Shown: piece after piece, positions 12,195 to 21,533 of the stretch
Layout: each line of letters opens with the position of its first letter
Numbering within the stretch: position 1 is the first letter of the stretch
NCBI RefSeq assembly: GCF_030704535.1
Contig: NC_081821.1
Location: forward strand, 7,207,001-7,271,000
Length of the DNA stretch: 64,000 nt
Reading direction: 5' to 3'
Source of the DNA: Vitis vinifera
Taxonomy: Eukaryota; Streptophyta; Magnoliopsida; Vitales; Vitaceae
Position numbers and translations under genes: made by a program
Notes under the pieces: model-generated
What the model saw: only the letters and a program-made list of their open reading frames with translations
What the model was told of the DNA's origin: nothing
The model's database searches: none

Positions 12195-12482
12195 TGTTGG
12201 TATTTGGATTAAACACTTATATAAAATATGTATTTTTGGGCTGCTGGAACTACTTTTATTGATGAAGAGTGCTGAATTTATACATGAGCTTGTAACTAAA
12301 ATGACATTAGAATAGCAGAAAATCAAGCTACTAGATGATGAACAACTACTTCCTATAAAATAGAAACCAAATCTTGACCAAATAAAAATAAGAAAATATC
12401 TAGATGTTGCAGATTTTGTGCAAGACTCCAGCTGCAATATTCAAAATTCAAATTCTAGCAAATACTAAGTCAAAATTCAACA
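12195..12482 (-). repeat. 3' LTR of the Copia element
   Basis: This 288-bp copy is 3' in the element's own orientation. It matches the other LTR base for base except that it lacks the second copy of a 13-bp unit (TAAGAAAATATCT). The element's open frame ends six bases inside this LTR. Confidence 0.95.
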
Positions 12483-14222
12483 CTCCTCCTTGACTTCGTA
12501 GATGCAAACTCCAAGTCTTGCACGTAGACACTCGAACCAAACTTCGAAAGGGGTCTGCTTCTTTAACACTTTTGTTGGCAATATGTTCAGAAAATATACT
12601 GCTCCATTTTGTTGTGGATTATATGGTGCAGTGAGCTGGTGAACATTGTTTGCATTCCATTTCAAGGATGGCATCTTTTGAGATCCACCAACATCAGTAT
12701 GCACCAGTTGCAGTTTTTGGGTTGCTCTCCAGGATATTTTCTTTGGAAAGGGAAGTTTAGTTTGCTTCCCATATTGACAAGTAGCACATATAGGAAGATC
12801 TTTTTCTAAGTCAGGAAGTCCTTCAACTATTTGATTTTTCTTTATGTAGAGCACATCATCATGATGAAAGTGCTCGACCCTTCTGTCCCAAAACATTGTT
12901 GTGCTATCTTGTTGTAAAATAGCAGTATGCTCATCTTCCAGTAAATTCAAGGCAAAACTCTTGCCCTTCATTTTTATGTTGAACACCTCTTTGCCTTCAG
13001 CATCTTTGATAATGCAATTCCTATCTTCAAAATAAACTTTAAATTCTTTCTCAACGAGCTGTCCAACACTGAGTAAGTTTTGGTCAATGTCAGGCACAAA
13101 CAAAACATCATAAATGAGTTTCAAACCTGTTTGGCTTTCGATAGCAACCGTTCCTTTGCCCTTCACTGGAATATACTCACCATTTCCAATTCTGACTTTG
13201 GAAATAGTTGTTCTATCAAGTTCTCTAAAGAGATCTTGATTATTTGTCATGTGGTTTGTACAACCACTATCCACAAGCCAGCTTTTAGAGGTGCTTTTAT
13301 TAGCAAAACACGTTGCTGCAAACAATTGCTCCTCCTGACAATAGTCAACTACTGCATTAGTTTCTTCCTGCTGTTGATTTTTGCAAATCCTCTCCACATG
13401 TCCTTGTTTACCACACTTGTTGCATTTCACATCTGGTCTCCACCAACATTTTTGTGGAGAATGATTTGTCTTCTTGCAATGAGGACAAGGTGGAAAAACT
13501 CCATTTTTCTGGTTGTTGCCACACGACTTGTTGTTGTTCACCTTTCCATTTTTATGGCATGCATTTTTCTGCATTCTTGCTTGAAATGCTCCTTCTGCAG
13601 TATCTCCTTGTCTCATGAGTCTTCTTTGTTCCACAGCCTCCAAGGAATGTAATAATTCTGTCAAGCTAATAGTTGACAGATCTTTTGAATTCTCCAAAGA
13701 GGAAATTGTAGCTTCATATTTCTCAGGAAGTGTAACCAATATCTTTTGAACAATCTTCTCATTGGAAAATTCTTTTCCAAGCAGCCTAACTTTGTCTGCT
13801 ATTGAAAGAAGTTGTGCAGCATAGTCTTTAACAGCATCAGACTCCCTCATTTTCTTCATTTCAAATTCTCGAATCAAGTTCATCACCTGCATGTTCTTGA
13901 TTCTTTCATCTCCTTTGTATTCCTCCTTGAGATACCCCCAAATTTCTGCAGCTGAATCAATTTTCATGATTTTGATGAAAATTGATGGTGAAACTGCAGC
14001 AAACAAGCAAGCTTTCGCTTTAGCCTTTCTTGTCCTTCTTTCTTTATGCAACTTCATTTGAGCCACAGTTGGATTGGCTCCCAGGGGAGGAACTTCATAA
14101 TTTTCTTCCACTGCTTCCCAAACATCAAGTGCTTGTAGATGAACTGTCATTCTAACAGCCCAAATTTCATAATTGTCTCCATCAAGAATTGATGGTGCAA
14201 CTGTGAGACTTGACTCTTCCAT
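12477..14222 (-). CDS. Copia Gag-protease polyprotein with collapsed integrase
   Basis: A single 581-residue frame fills the element. Residues about 1-215 are the Copia Gag (DUF4219/UBN2 type; DGDNYEIWAVRM, then LPEKYEATISSLE). Two zinc knuckles follow: C246-x2-C-x4-H-x4-C259 and CNKCGKQGHVERIC (267-280). The aspartic protease active site is WLVDSGCTNHM, with Asp at about 318. A pre-integrase zinc region (KNQIVEGLPDLEKDLPICATCQYGKQTKLPFPK) is present. The integrase begins (LVHTDVGGSQ) but jumps from MPSLKW to QLTAPYNPQQNGA and then to LPTKVLKKQTPFEVW, so the central Asp and the Glu of the DDE triad are gone. RT and RNase H are missing. The frame stays open across these deletions. The stop lies six bases within the 3' LTR. 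It can plausibly form particles and process Gag but cannot copy or integrate by itself. Confidence 0.9.
   Translation of the reverse strand: MEESSLTVAPSILDGDNYEIWAVRMTVHLQALDVWEAVEENYEVPPLGANPTVAQMKLHKERRTRKAKAKACLFAAVSPSIFIKIMKIDSAAEIWGYLKEEYKGDERIKNMQVMNLIREFEMKKMRESDAVKDYAAQLLSIADKVRLLGKEFSNEKIVQKILVTLPEKYEATISSLENSKDLSTISLTELLHSLEAVEQRRLMRQGDTAEGAFQARMQKNACHKNGKVNNNKSCGNNQKNGVFPPCPHCKKTNHSPQKCWWRPDVKCNKCGKQGHVERICKNQQQEETNAVVDYCQEEQLFAATCFANKSTSKSWLVDSGCTNHMTNNQDLFRELDRTTISKVRIGNGEYIPVKGKGTVAIESQTGLKLIYDVLFVPDIDQNLLSVGQLVEKEFKVYFEDRNCIIKDAEGKEVFNIKMKGKSFALNLLEDEHTAILQQDSTTMFWDRRVEHFHHDDVLYIKKNQIVEGLPDLEKDLPICATCQYGKQTKLPFPKKISWRATQKLQLVHTDVGGSQKMPSLKWNANNVHQLTAPYNPQQNGAVYFLNILPTKVLKKQTPFEVWFECLRARLGVCIYEVKEEC
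12483..12492 (-). other. Polypurine tract of the Copia element
   Basis: On the minus strand, CAAGGAGGAG lies directly before the 3' LTR (TGTTGAATTTTG). This is the expected place and composition for the plus-strand primer of an LTR retrotransposon. Confidence 0.75.
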
Positions 14223-14284
14223 TGCTAAATGATTTTAGAAGGTGTTTGGGTTCACTCACCTCACTGGCCCCTCAAGATAACTAT

Positions 14285-14297
14285 GGCTCTGATACCA
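14285..14297 (-). other. tRNA-iMet primer-binding site
   Basis: On the minus strand TGGTATCAGAGCC lies three bases after the 5' LTR. This is complementary to the 3' end of plant initiator Met-tRNA and is the standard Copia primer site. It confirms the element's orientation and LTR boundary. Confidence 0.9.
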
Positions 14298-14300
14298 CTT

Positions 14301-14601
14301 TGTTGGTATTTGGATTAAACACTTATATAAAATATGTATTTTTGGGCTGCTGGAACTACTTTTATTGATGAAGAGTGCTGAATTTATACATGAGCTTGTA
14401 ACTAAAATGACATTAGAATAGCAGAAAATCAAGCTACTAGATGATGAACAACTACTTCCTATAAAATAGAAACCAAATCTTGACCAAATAAAAATAAGAA
14501 AATATCTTAAGAAAATATCTAGATGTTGCAGATTTTGTGCAAGACTCCAGCTGCAATATTCAAAATTCAAATTCTAGCAAATACTAAGTCAAAATTCAAC
14601 A
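14301..14601 (-). repeat. 5' LTR of the Copia element
   Basis: This 301-bp copy carries a 13-bp tandem duplication (AAGAAAATATCT twice, about 14497-14520) that the other LTR lacks and is otherwise identical to it. Because both LTRs are made from one template at insertion, this difference arose at or after integration. Confidence 0.95.
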
Positions 14602-14950
14602 AACTACAAAAGCCTTTGTTTTACAATTTTAATACTAAAGCGTCCCACATAATCTTCAATGGCGTGTGGGATTGGATAAATTTTATAGCCGAACCCACCT
14701 ATACTATTAGGGATAATTGGACCGTCAACCATTGTAATTTGAAACACAAGTAGTTGCAGTAGGTTTGAATCAGTAACGGTTGGTTCATCAAACTCCCTCT
14801 CTCAAAGCATGAGTCTTGCTAACATATATTGCCAACTTGTCTATAACTTTCATGTTGTTATAGCTCTCTATCCTTGATTTAAATCAAGCCAAGTCTTCCA
14901 CAAGCAATTGCAAAGCAAAATCTGGAGAGCTTGAAAAGCCTGTGTCTATA
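14602..14950. promoter_or_regulatory. Proximal promoter and 5' UTR of the GDSL gene
   Basis: Only about 349 bases separate the Copia insertion from the GDSL start codon, so the element lies within the likely promoter. No clear TATA box was picked out. CCATTGTAATTTG (14729) and AACGGTTGGT (14775) are possible Myb-like or CAAT sites; none is certain. Confidence 0.4.
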
Positions 14951-16551
14951 ATGAAGTTGACGGTGGCATGGACAATTATGGTTACGACCCTCTTAGGGGT
15001 AGCCATGGATGGATACGACTGCAAGGTCGTGCAGTTCATCTTTGGTGACTCCCTCTCAGACGTCGGGAACAATGACCGCCTCAGCAAGAGCCTTGCTCAA
15101 GCAAGCCTTCCATGGTATGGTATTGATTTCGGTAATGGCTTGCCAAACGGGAGGTTCTGTAATGGACGCACTGTTGCTGATATAATAGGTAATATTAACA
15201 ACTACTCTTCAAATTATGAATACATGAACCAATATATGTAAGAATTTTCCCTTACAAAAGGGTGTCTGATGATTTTAACTTGTGTACCTCTTTGCATTCA
15301 GGTGATAGGACAGGTCTCCCAAGACCACCAGCTTTTCTCGATCCATCTTTAACAGAAGACATGATACTGGAAAATGGAGTGAACTATGCCTCTGGAGGTG
15401 GTGGGATTTTGAATGAAACCGGCAGCCTCTTTGTAAGTTGCAATAGCGAGCAGTTTTCCTGATTGGTGTTTTTTGTGTTTGAGAATTAATAAGCACTTGG
15501 CTAGGTCTAAATTTAGATTTATGAGTCTATGACCTCTTGCAGATTCAGAGGTTTTCACTCTATAAACAGATTGGGTTGTTTCAAGGAACACAAGAGCTGA
15601 TAAAAGCCAAAATTGGCAAAGAAGCAGCAGAAAATTTCTTTCAAAAATCACGGTATGTTGTTGCTTTAGGAAGCAATGACTTCATTAACAATTACTTGCT
15701 ACCAGTTTACAATGATGGATGGAAGTACTCAGACGAGGGATTCATAAACTACTTAATGGAAACCCTTAAAGCACAGCTCACGGTAGACTCACTCTTACTG
15801 AATATTTCATTTTTAGTTTCTTCTTTGTTGAATGGATATGTAATTGAAGTATGTTTATGTATACATATATAGATATTGCACGGCTTGGGAGCGCGAGAGC
15901 TGATGGTGTTTGGATTGGGTCCCATGGGTTGTATCCCGCTTCAAAGGGTCTTAAGCACATCTGGGGAGTGCCAGGACAAAACAAACAAACTAGCTCTCAG
16001 CTTCAATCAAGCTGGAAGTAAGATGCTGAAAGAGTTGTCAGGCAACCTTCCTAATGCCAGCTTCAAATTTGGAGATGCTTATGATGTCGTCGATGCTGTG
16101 ATAACCAATCCACAAAAATATGGTTAGTAGACATGCTTGACCTCTTTTAACTCCATATCCAATGTGAATATTCAGTAGGATCTGAGATGAAATGCATCAT
16201 GCCCTTGAACTGAGGTTCCTTTTTGACTGCATTCAAAATTTTGTGCTTGCAGGATTCAATAATTCAGACTCCCCCTGTTGCTCATTTGGGAAGATCCGAC
16301 CTGCTCTTACATGTGTCCCTGCATCGATTTTGTGTGAAGATAGAAGCAAGTATGTGTTTTGGGATGAGTATCACCCATCAGATAGTGCTAATGAGCTTAT
16401 TGCAACTGAGCTCATCAGAAAATTCGGATTTTTGCCCGTCAATGAAACAAATGCTCCTTCCCCAGGGCCAACAGTTGATGCTCCTTCCCCAGGGCTAGCA
16501 GTTGATGCTCCTTCCCCAGGGCTAGCAGTTGCTCCATCTCCAGAAGGATAA
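14951..16551 (+). CDS. GDSL-type esterase/lipase, secreted
   Basis: A secreted serine hydrolase of the plant GDSL (SGNH) family, which cleaves ester bonds of lipids, cutin monomers or acylated sugars in the wall or apoplast; the substrate is unknown. Five exons were joined on GT-AG borders and matching phase: 14951-15188, 15302-15432, 15543-15782, 15873-16122, 16253-16551, giving 385 residues. Residues 1 to about 20 form a signal peptide. Block I is FIFGDSLSDVGNN with nucleophile Ser34. Block II is NYASGGGGILNET (about 107-119), block III is ALGSNDFINNY with Asn168, and block V is FWDEYHPSD with Asp324 and His327. It resembles Arabidopsis AT1G74460, whose neighbour is also CHLP. Odd feature: an added C-terminal tail (about 350-385) with three tandem APSPG-(L/P)-(A/T)-VD repeats, hydroxyproline-type sequence suited to O-glycosylation. 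The start was set by the signal peptide; the frame extends three codons upstream without another ATG. Confidence 0.95.
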
Positions 16552-19500
16552 TTCTTAAAACTTAATTTCTAAGTATCCATAAGAGAAGCTATTTCCTTTG
16601 AATTCCTGTTGATTTGAAGTATGTTTATGTATACATATAATAATTATTTGTATAAGGTTATGAATTTATTTGATGTTGTGTATAAAGGAAAATGAGAGTG
16701 CACACATTTGAGACAGCAGCTACAAGATTCTGATGCAATTTGTCATCTCCTTGGATTCATCTTCTTGTAGATCCAGTCATAAGATATTAATTAAAAATAT
16801 ATTATGGCATTGCCATAGTCAATACAGATTCAATTTCACTCTGGTAATGACCATTCAAACCAAACATATCTGGTAGTTCAACCTATATCATGACCATTAA
16901 AATAAAACTTCTCCAATGGTTCAACCTATATCATGACTATTAAATCAAACTTCTCCAGCGGGTCAACCTATATCATGACCATTAAAATCAAACTTCTCAG
17001 GTGGTTCTACCTACATGGCCATTCAAATGAAGCTTTTCCAACTCAATGTCCAATGGTTAATGTCTCTACATTTAAATGTCAAATATGACTTATATTCAAC
17101 TGTTGATCTTGCATAAAGAATTGGTCATTCGAAAGTGCTAGTAATATTAGAAAGTACTTTTGTAATGACTTGCTTCCTTTTATATAGATATTGTTTGTTG
17201 TGAGTCCAATACATATTTATTGTCAAGAATTTCTCCCACTTTTCTGAGGTGGGATATCACAATTATCTCTTATATAAAGATAGACAAACATCTGTTATGG
17301 GTCGGATAAATAAGTTCCACACCAGGGTTAGGATCAACTCTAATTCAGCATGTAACAACCTGTTCACTCTCATGCAGGCATTACTAGAACCTCACGGCTT
17401 TAAGACGTATCTATATAATTAAGAAAAATTCATACATATACAGTGTTATGAACTTCTTCTGCTCAATATGTAAGCAGTGCATCTTCTGCACTTCTCGAAA
17501 TATATGCAAGCTTTTGCTTAACAGATTCCTCAGCAAATTAATGAATTAGAAGAACAAAGTAATTTCCAGCTCTTATTTGGATGATCACCTCTCACATGAT
17601 CCTCTCTGTAGTATGAGTAAGAATAGAATGAGAAAGATGCCAAAAGATATTATTCCTATACAAGCACACCTTCTCTGTTGTCACCATTGGCTTCTGACAT
17701 TTATCCTTTCCCATCCTTTTCCCTGAACTAAGGAAACCAATATACAAATCACTCCTGCTTGTGTAGTTGAAGCATCAATGACAAATAATAGCAGAAAAAT
17801 CATAAATGCAGAATGCCCATACAAGGCTCTAGATGATGTACAGGATAAGTCCAGAGATACCAACCCCCCATGAGTCTTGGGTGGAGTTGCTTCTGCCCAG
17901 AAAAAAAGGTAATGCATCACCATATGCATACTGAGGTACGTAAGGGATCACATACTGTTAACCCTTCACCCTTCAAGCTGAGTAACTGCTTCAATGAATC
18001 ACTACTGAATACTTTTCACCCAATACTGTAAAAAAATTGGGGATAGTACATATTCATGAGATTATTTGCAATGAGGGTGGTTCTGCCTTTCTCCCATGCC
18101 CCACTGCATAATCAGCTCTTTGTTTTCCTTTTTTGTTCTTTAGCTTAAAAAAGGGAAAGAAAATATGATGAGTGAAAGGAAAAACATTAATGAAGGCAGC
18201 AAAATTAAATTGTCTCAGAAGTGGTGAAGAGAGCTGTTTTCTCACTTATTCATATCCCCATTGCTTCATTAATTAGATAGCCCCACCATTACAAACAGTA
18301 GAAGCTAAATTCTAGCAATGAGAGGGGGTCCCTAAGCTGATTTTATTAAAATTGACTAGCATCCTGTTCCCAAGGTATTCTTCATTTTCCTTTTGAGTAT
18401 GTGGAGTGGTTGCCATATTTATTTCCATCTTTTGGGCTAACCATACATCTACATAGGAACTTACCTAACAATATTAATAAAGACACTTGAAGCCTTTCAA
18501 CATCACTAAAATAAACACAAAATTCCGCTTCTGTGTTTTCTGCTTGGTATCAAACTTTAAAGGGTATTCATTTTTGTGAAATATTGCCAATTACAGTCAG
18601 TAGGTTTGGCCACCTTCTAGACTTTCAAATGGCATTAAGAAAGTAGGTCAAGTTGCCTACTTTGTTACTGGGTTATGACTTACGACTTCAGAAAGAAGAA
18701 AACAAGATTATATAAGTTGAGTTTTGGTGAATGAATGACTTCATGTATCATAACAAACTAGAGATACTGATGTCAATGTTGATTGTTTACTTCTTACCCC
18801 AAAAAAAGACAAAAGGAAAAAGGAAAAATCTGTTACACCCATATCCCTTATGCATTATGAGAAACATTGATCCAGGATATGCTTTTTGAGAAATGAGGCT
18901 TTTTTTTTTTTAGACATTTTCTTTTTTCCTTTCTCACTCAACCCACTACAATTTCAATGGACATATAATTGATTACAATCAAACAACTAAACCATGCATC
19001 TCTCCCTTTTTAGATTTTGCTACTTCTTTCAATGGATTCTACTATTACCAGAATTTAAAAGAAAACAGGGCAAATGCCCAACAAAAGATCATAAAGGTCA
19101 GGCATGTCTATTCTATCATCATGTCATTAGGGTTTGAAGTTGTGGTTATGATGCAGAAAAATTATATCTCATTGAGTAATTCCTGGAGTGCTGCCATCTT
19201 AGTGCCAAACATTGATTTGGTATGCTGCATTGAGGAAACTTTGTAATAAAGATATCAAACTTGAGCTTTAGCAGCCATGGTAATCTACCATATGCTATAA
19301 GTTTCGGAATTTTTGGGTCTAAAGTGATATTGATGTTAGGTACGCTTTTACTATTGGAATTAAGTTCACTGAGTTGAGGCATTTGGGTGGGAAGCCATCA
19401 TTCCAACAAATTGAATAACCCAACAATTCTGTCAAAATAGAAAAAAGTAAAAAAATCATGCACCCAAGCATGAAGGTGAACTTAGGTCATGACACAGCTG

Positions 19501-21081
19501 TGAAACCTTTTATGATGAAGCTACAAGTAATTGGTTTACTCTGTTGGAGGTATGGTACCTGTGCTATACCTCCAGAACAATAAAACAAGTAGATCTTCAA
19601 GACAAGAAAGTTTTAAACAATTTGCAGTCTGTTGTAACTTCCAAGCCAAACATGCACTGTTGGAAATGTTTTGAGGATCAGAATTAACATAGAAGAAAAG
19701 CTTCTTTGGGATTTTGTTGTGATGAATAACATGATACTAGGCCAAGCAAATCAGATTCTTTGGGATGAGAAAGTTTACAACCCATGTCCACAAAAATTCC
19801 TTGGTAACTCATTTGGACAGCCTTTGCTTTGAAAGAGCCTACTTGAAACAAAGCTTCATGCACCGAAACTGTAGTCGGTGGTGTCCAAATCAGATTCCAA
19901 TTTCTTTTGATAGGGTGAGTTTTTTCAAATTTGTGTAGCCAACTTTTCTGCCTCTCCAAGTCATGCTAGACCTTGTTTAACATAGCATTTGAAATGGGTG
20001 TTTGTTGTGTGTTTCATCAAAGAATGTGCTTCCCAAGTTCTTTTTTCTCTTTTACTAACAGATGGGTGCCTGCAGATGCTATAGAAAAGTAGAAAACAAA
20101 ACAATATTATCATCCCATGGCCCATGGGACTTCCAATAGACCCCAAGGCTCCAAAGTGGAAATTTGTAACAAAGTGGTTGCTGCTACCTAACAATCCACT
20201 TCCTCCACTCAACATAAACTATGTTTGAGATATTTACAAAAACTTTTAAGCGGTTCACCTAACAGGATCTTGTGTCAAAGAACAATAGATTTACAAAAAC
20301 TAAGATTAGTTTGGTTGTCCAACACCTACCTGCGGAAAGCAACTGCTTTATTTTATTTCCCCACACTCTTTCCAAAACAAAGCCAAGTCAAGCAAGAAAT
20401 AAGCAATTCCTAGTTAAAGGCCACCAGAATTTTGCCGTGTCCAAGAAACTTAGCAATTAAGGCAGAGTTCTTTTTTCTCCTTCCCTGTTTTCCTTTCTTT
20501 TTTGAGTAATCCATGCCAGATCCTAAGGGTGGGAACACATCTTTAGCAGTTGCAACTGCCACAAAGCATACCAAGAAAGAAAGCTGTATATGCATGCAAG
20601 CAAACTTGCAACACATAAGAAAAATAAGACTTATCACAGAGAAGATAGAAGGCAGGATTCTAAAACTTGAAACCAAAACCGACTAGAAGTTTGAAATTTA
20701 CTTCATAATCAAGAAATACCAAGAACAAAGGGGTTTTACCCATACAAGAAAGTTACATGGCAAATTAACCACTGTAGAATAAGGGGTGCCTCTGATCCTG
20801 CTGGTTCTGCATCAAACAGAAGTTATCTCAGGACAACATGGAACCCCATAATGGATGTAGATGTAGGACAGGATACACAAACAAACATGATTTGATTTGG
20901 AATCTTGGATTCCTCCATAACATAACAAACAGCTATGGTGGAAACGAATAGTTGAACTCTAAACTCCTAAATACGAACAACTAAGGTGCAAAATCATGTT
21001 TATGACCATTCTTAACATGATACCAGATTACCCAGAAACATAATTACTATCTAGAAAAACTAAGAATCCATAAGCCTCTTC
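16552..21081. other. 4.5-kb intergenic region
   Basis: After the GDSL 3' UTR no gene is supported. It contains a 43-bp tandem array (16850-17040). Open frames on the minus strand near 17681-17929, 19146-19382, 19684-19959, 19961-20215 and 20410-20676 have no recognisable domain and are probably chance frames. Confidence 0.5.
16850..17040. repeat. Tandem repeat, ~43-bp unit, 4.5 copies
   Basis: Units start at about 16850, 16893, 16935, 16978 and 17019, each reading roughly ACCATTAAAATCAAACTTCT then GGTTCAACCTATATCATG. Copies differ by a few substitutions each, so the array is not recent. Confidence 0.85.
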
Positions 21082-21533
21082 CTAGTGGGGGTTTGGAGTG
21101 TGGCGGTTGTTAGCCCCTGATCCTGGATAATCATTCAGCTCCGCATCCATCCTTGCTCTAATGTTTTGTTCCTCCCAAATTTTCTCCATGTTGTTCTGTA
21201 AATTAAAAGGAAAAATATGCATTTAGCGTATGAAAAAATCATGGATCGATTTTGTATTAGATTTGTAGCATCAAGTTTGTATAGTACCAGGAAGGAAACC
21301 TCTGAAACTTGATGACCTTGATGATATCCATGCATCCTTCTGGTTCCTGAAAATATAAAGATCATCAGAAAGAAGAAGAAGAAGAAGACGAAGAAGAAGA
21401 AGAAGAAGAAAACAAGAAGGATTAGAAGAGATGGGGGAGGTTTAGAATATTTACTTGCAACTGGGACAGCATTCACACAGATAAGGTAAGAAAAACCCAA
21501 TAAAATCACAAGTAAGCGGAGGTTGCTCGCCAT
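21082..21533 (-). CDS. PSY-like tyrosine-sulfated peptide precursor
   Basis: A small secreted-peptide gene built from three short exons on the minus strand: 21533-21455, 21346-21288 and 21195-21082. All borders are GT-AG and the phases fit, giving 83 residues. Residues 1 to about 22 (MASNLRLLVILLGFSYLIC...) form a signal peptide. The middle is poorly conserved and basic (RTRRMHGYHQGHQ). The end carries ELNDYPGSGANNRHTPNPH. This matches the PSY consensus DY-x(4)-AN-x(2)-H-x-P, with Asp68-Tyr69 as the tyrosylprotein sulfotransferase site. PSY peptides act in the apoplast through PSYR receptor kinases and balance growth against stress responses (established for Arabidopsis). From memory the nearest relative is AT1G74458, beside AT1G74460 and AT1G74470, the same order as here. 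The first intron contains a (GAA)n tract. The splice model is inferred from sequence alone. Confidence 0.85.
21366..21418. repeat. (GAA)n microsatellite in PSY intron 1
   Basis: About seventeen AAG/GAA units with one interruption (GACGAA). On the sense (minus) strand this is a TTC/TCT pyrimidine tract a few dozen bases upstream of the exon 2 acceptor, so length changes could affect splicing. Confidence 0.9.

Larger units (their letters stand above)
12195..14601 (-). mobile_element. Young non-autonomous Copia LTR element (TR-GAG-like)
   Basis: A complete 2,407-bp element lies in reverse orientation between CHLP and the GDSL gene. The two LTRs (12195-12482 and 14301-14601) begin TGTTGG and end CAACA. 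They are flanked by a 5-bp target-site duplication, AACTA, at 12190-12194 and 14602-14606. The LTRs are identical apart from one 13-bp tandem duplication. A primer-binding site for initiator Met-tRNA and a polypurine tract are in their proper places. The 1.8-kb interior holds one open frame for Gag, protease and scraps of integrase; reverse transcriptase and RNase H are absent. It therefore needs enzymes from another Copia element and resembles the described TR-GAG class. The lack of substitutions between the LTRs points to very recent insertion. Confidence 0.96.

Noticed and set aside
13080..13652. 190-codon plus-strand frame inside the Copia element
   Set aside because: Antisense shadow of the Gag-protease frame.
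19146..20676. Series of minus-strand frames as exons of one gene
   Set aside because: Sequences show no shared family or consistent splice signals; most start at non-ATG codons.
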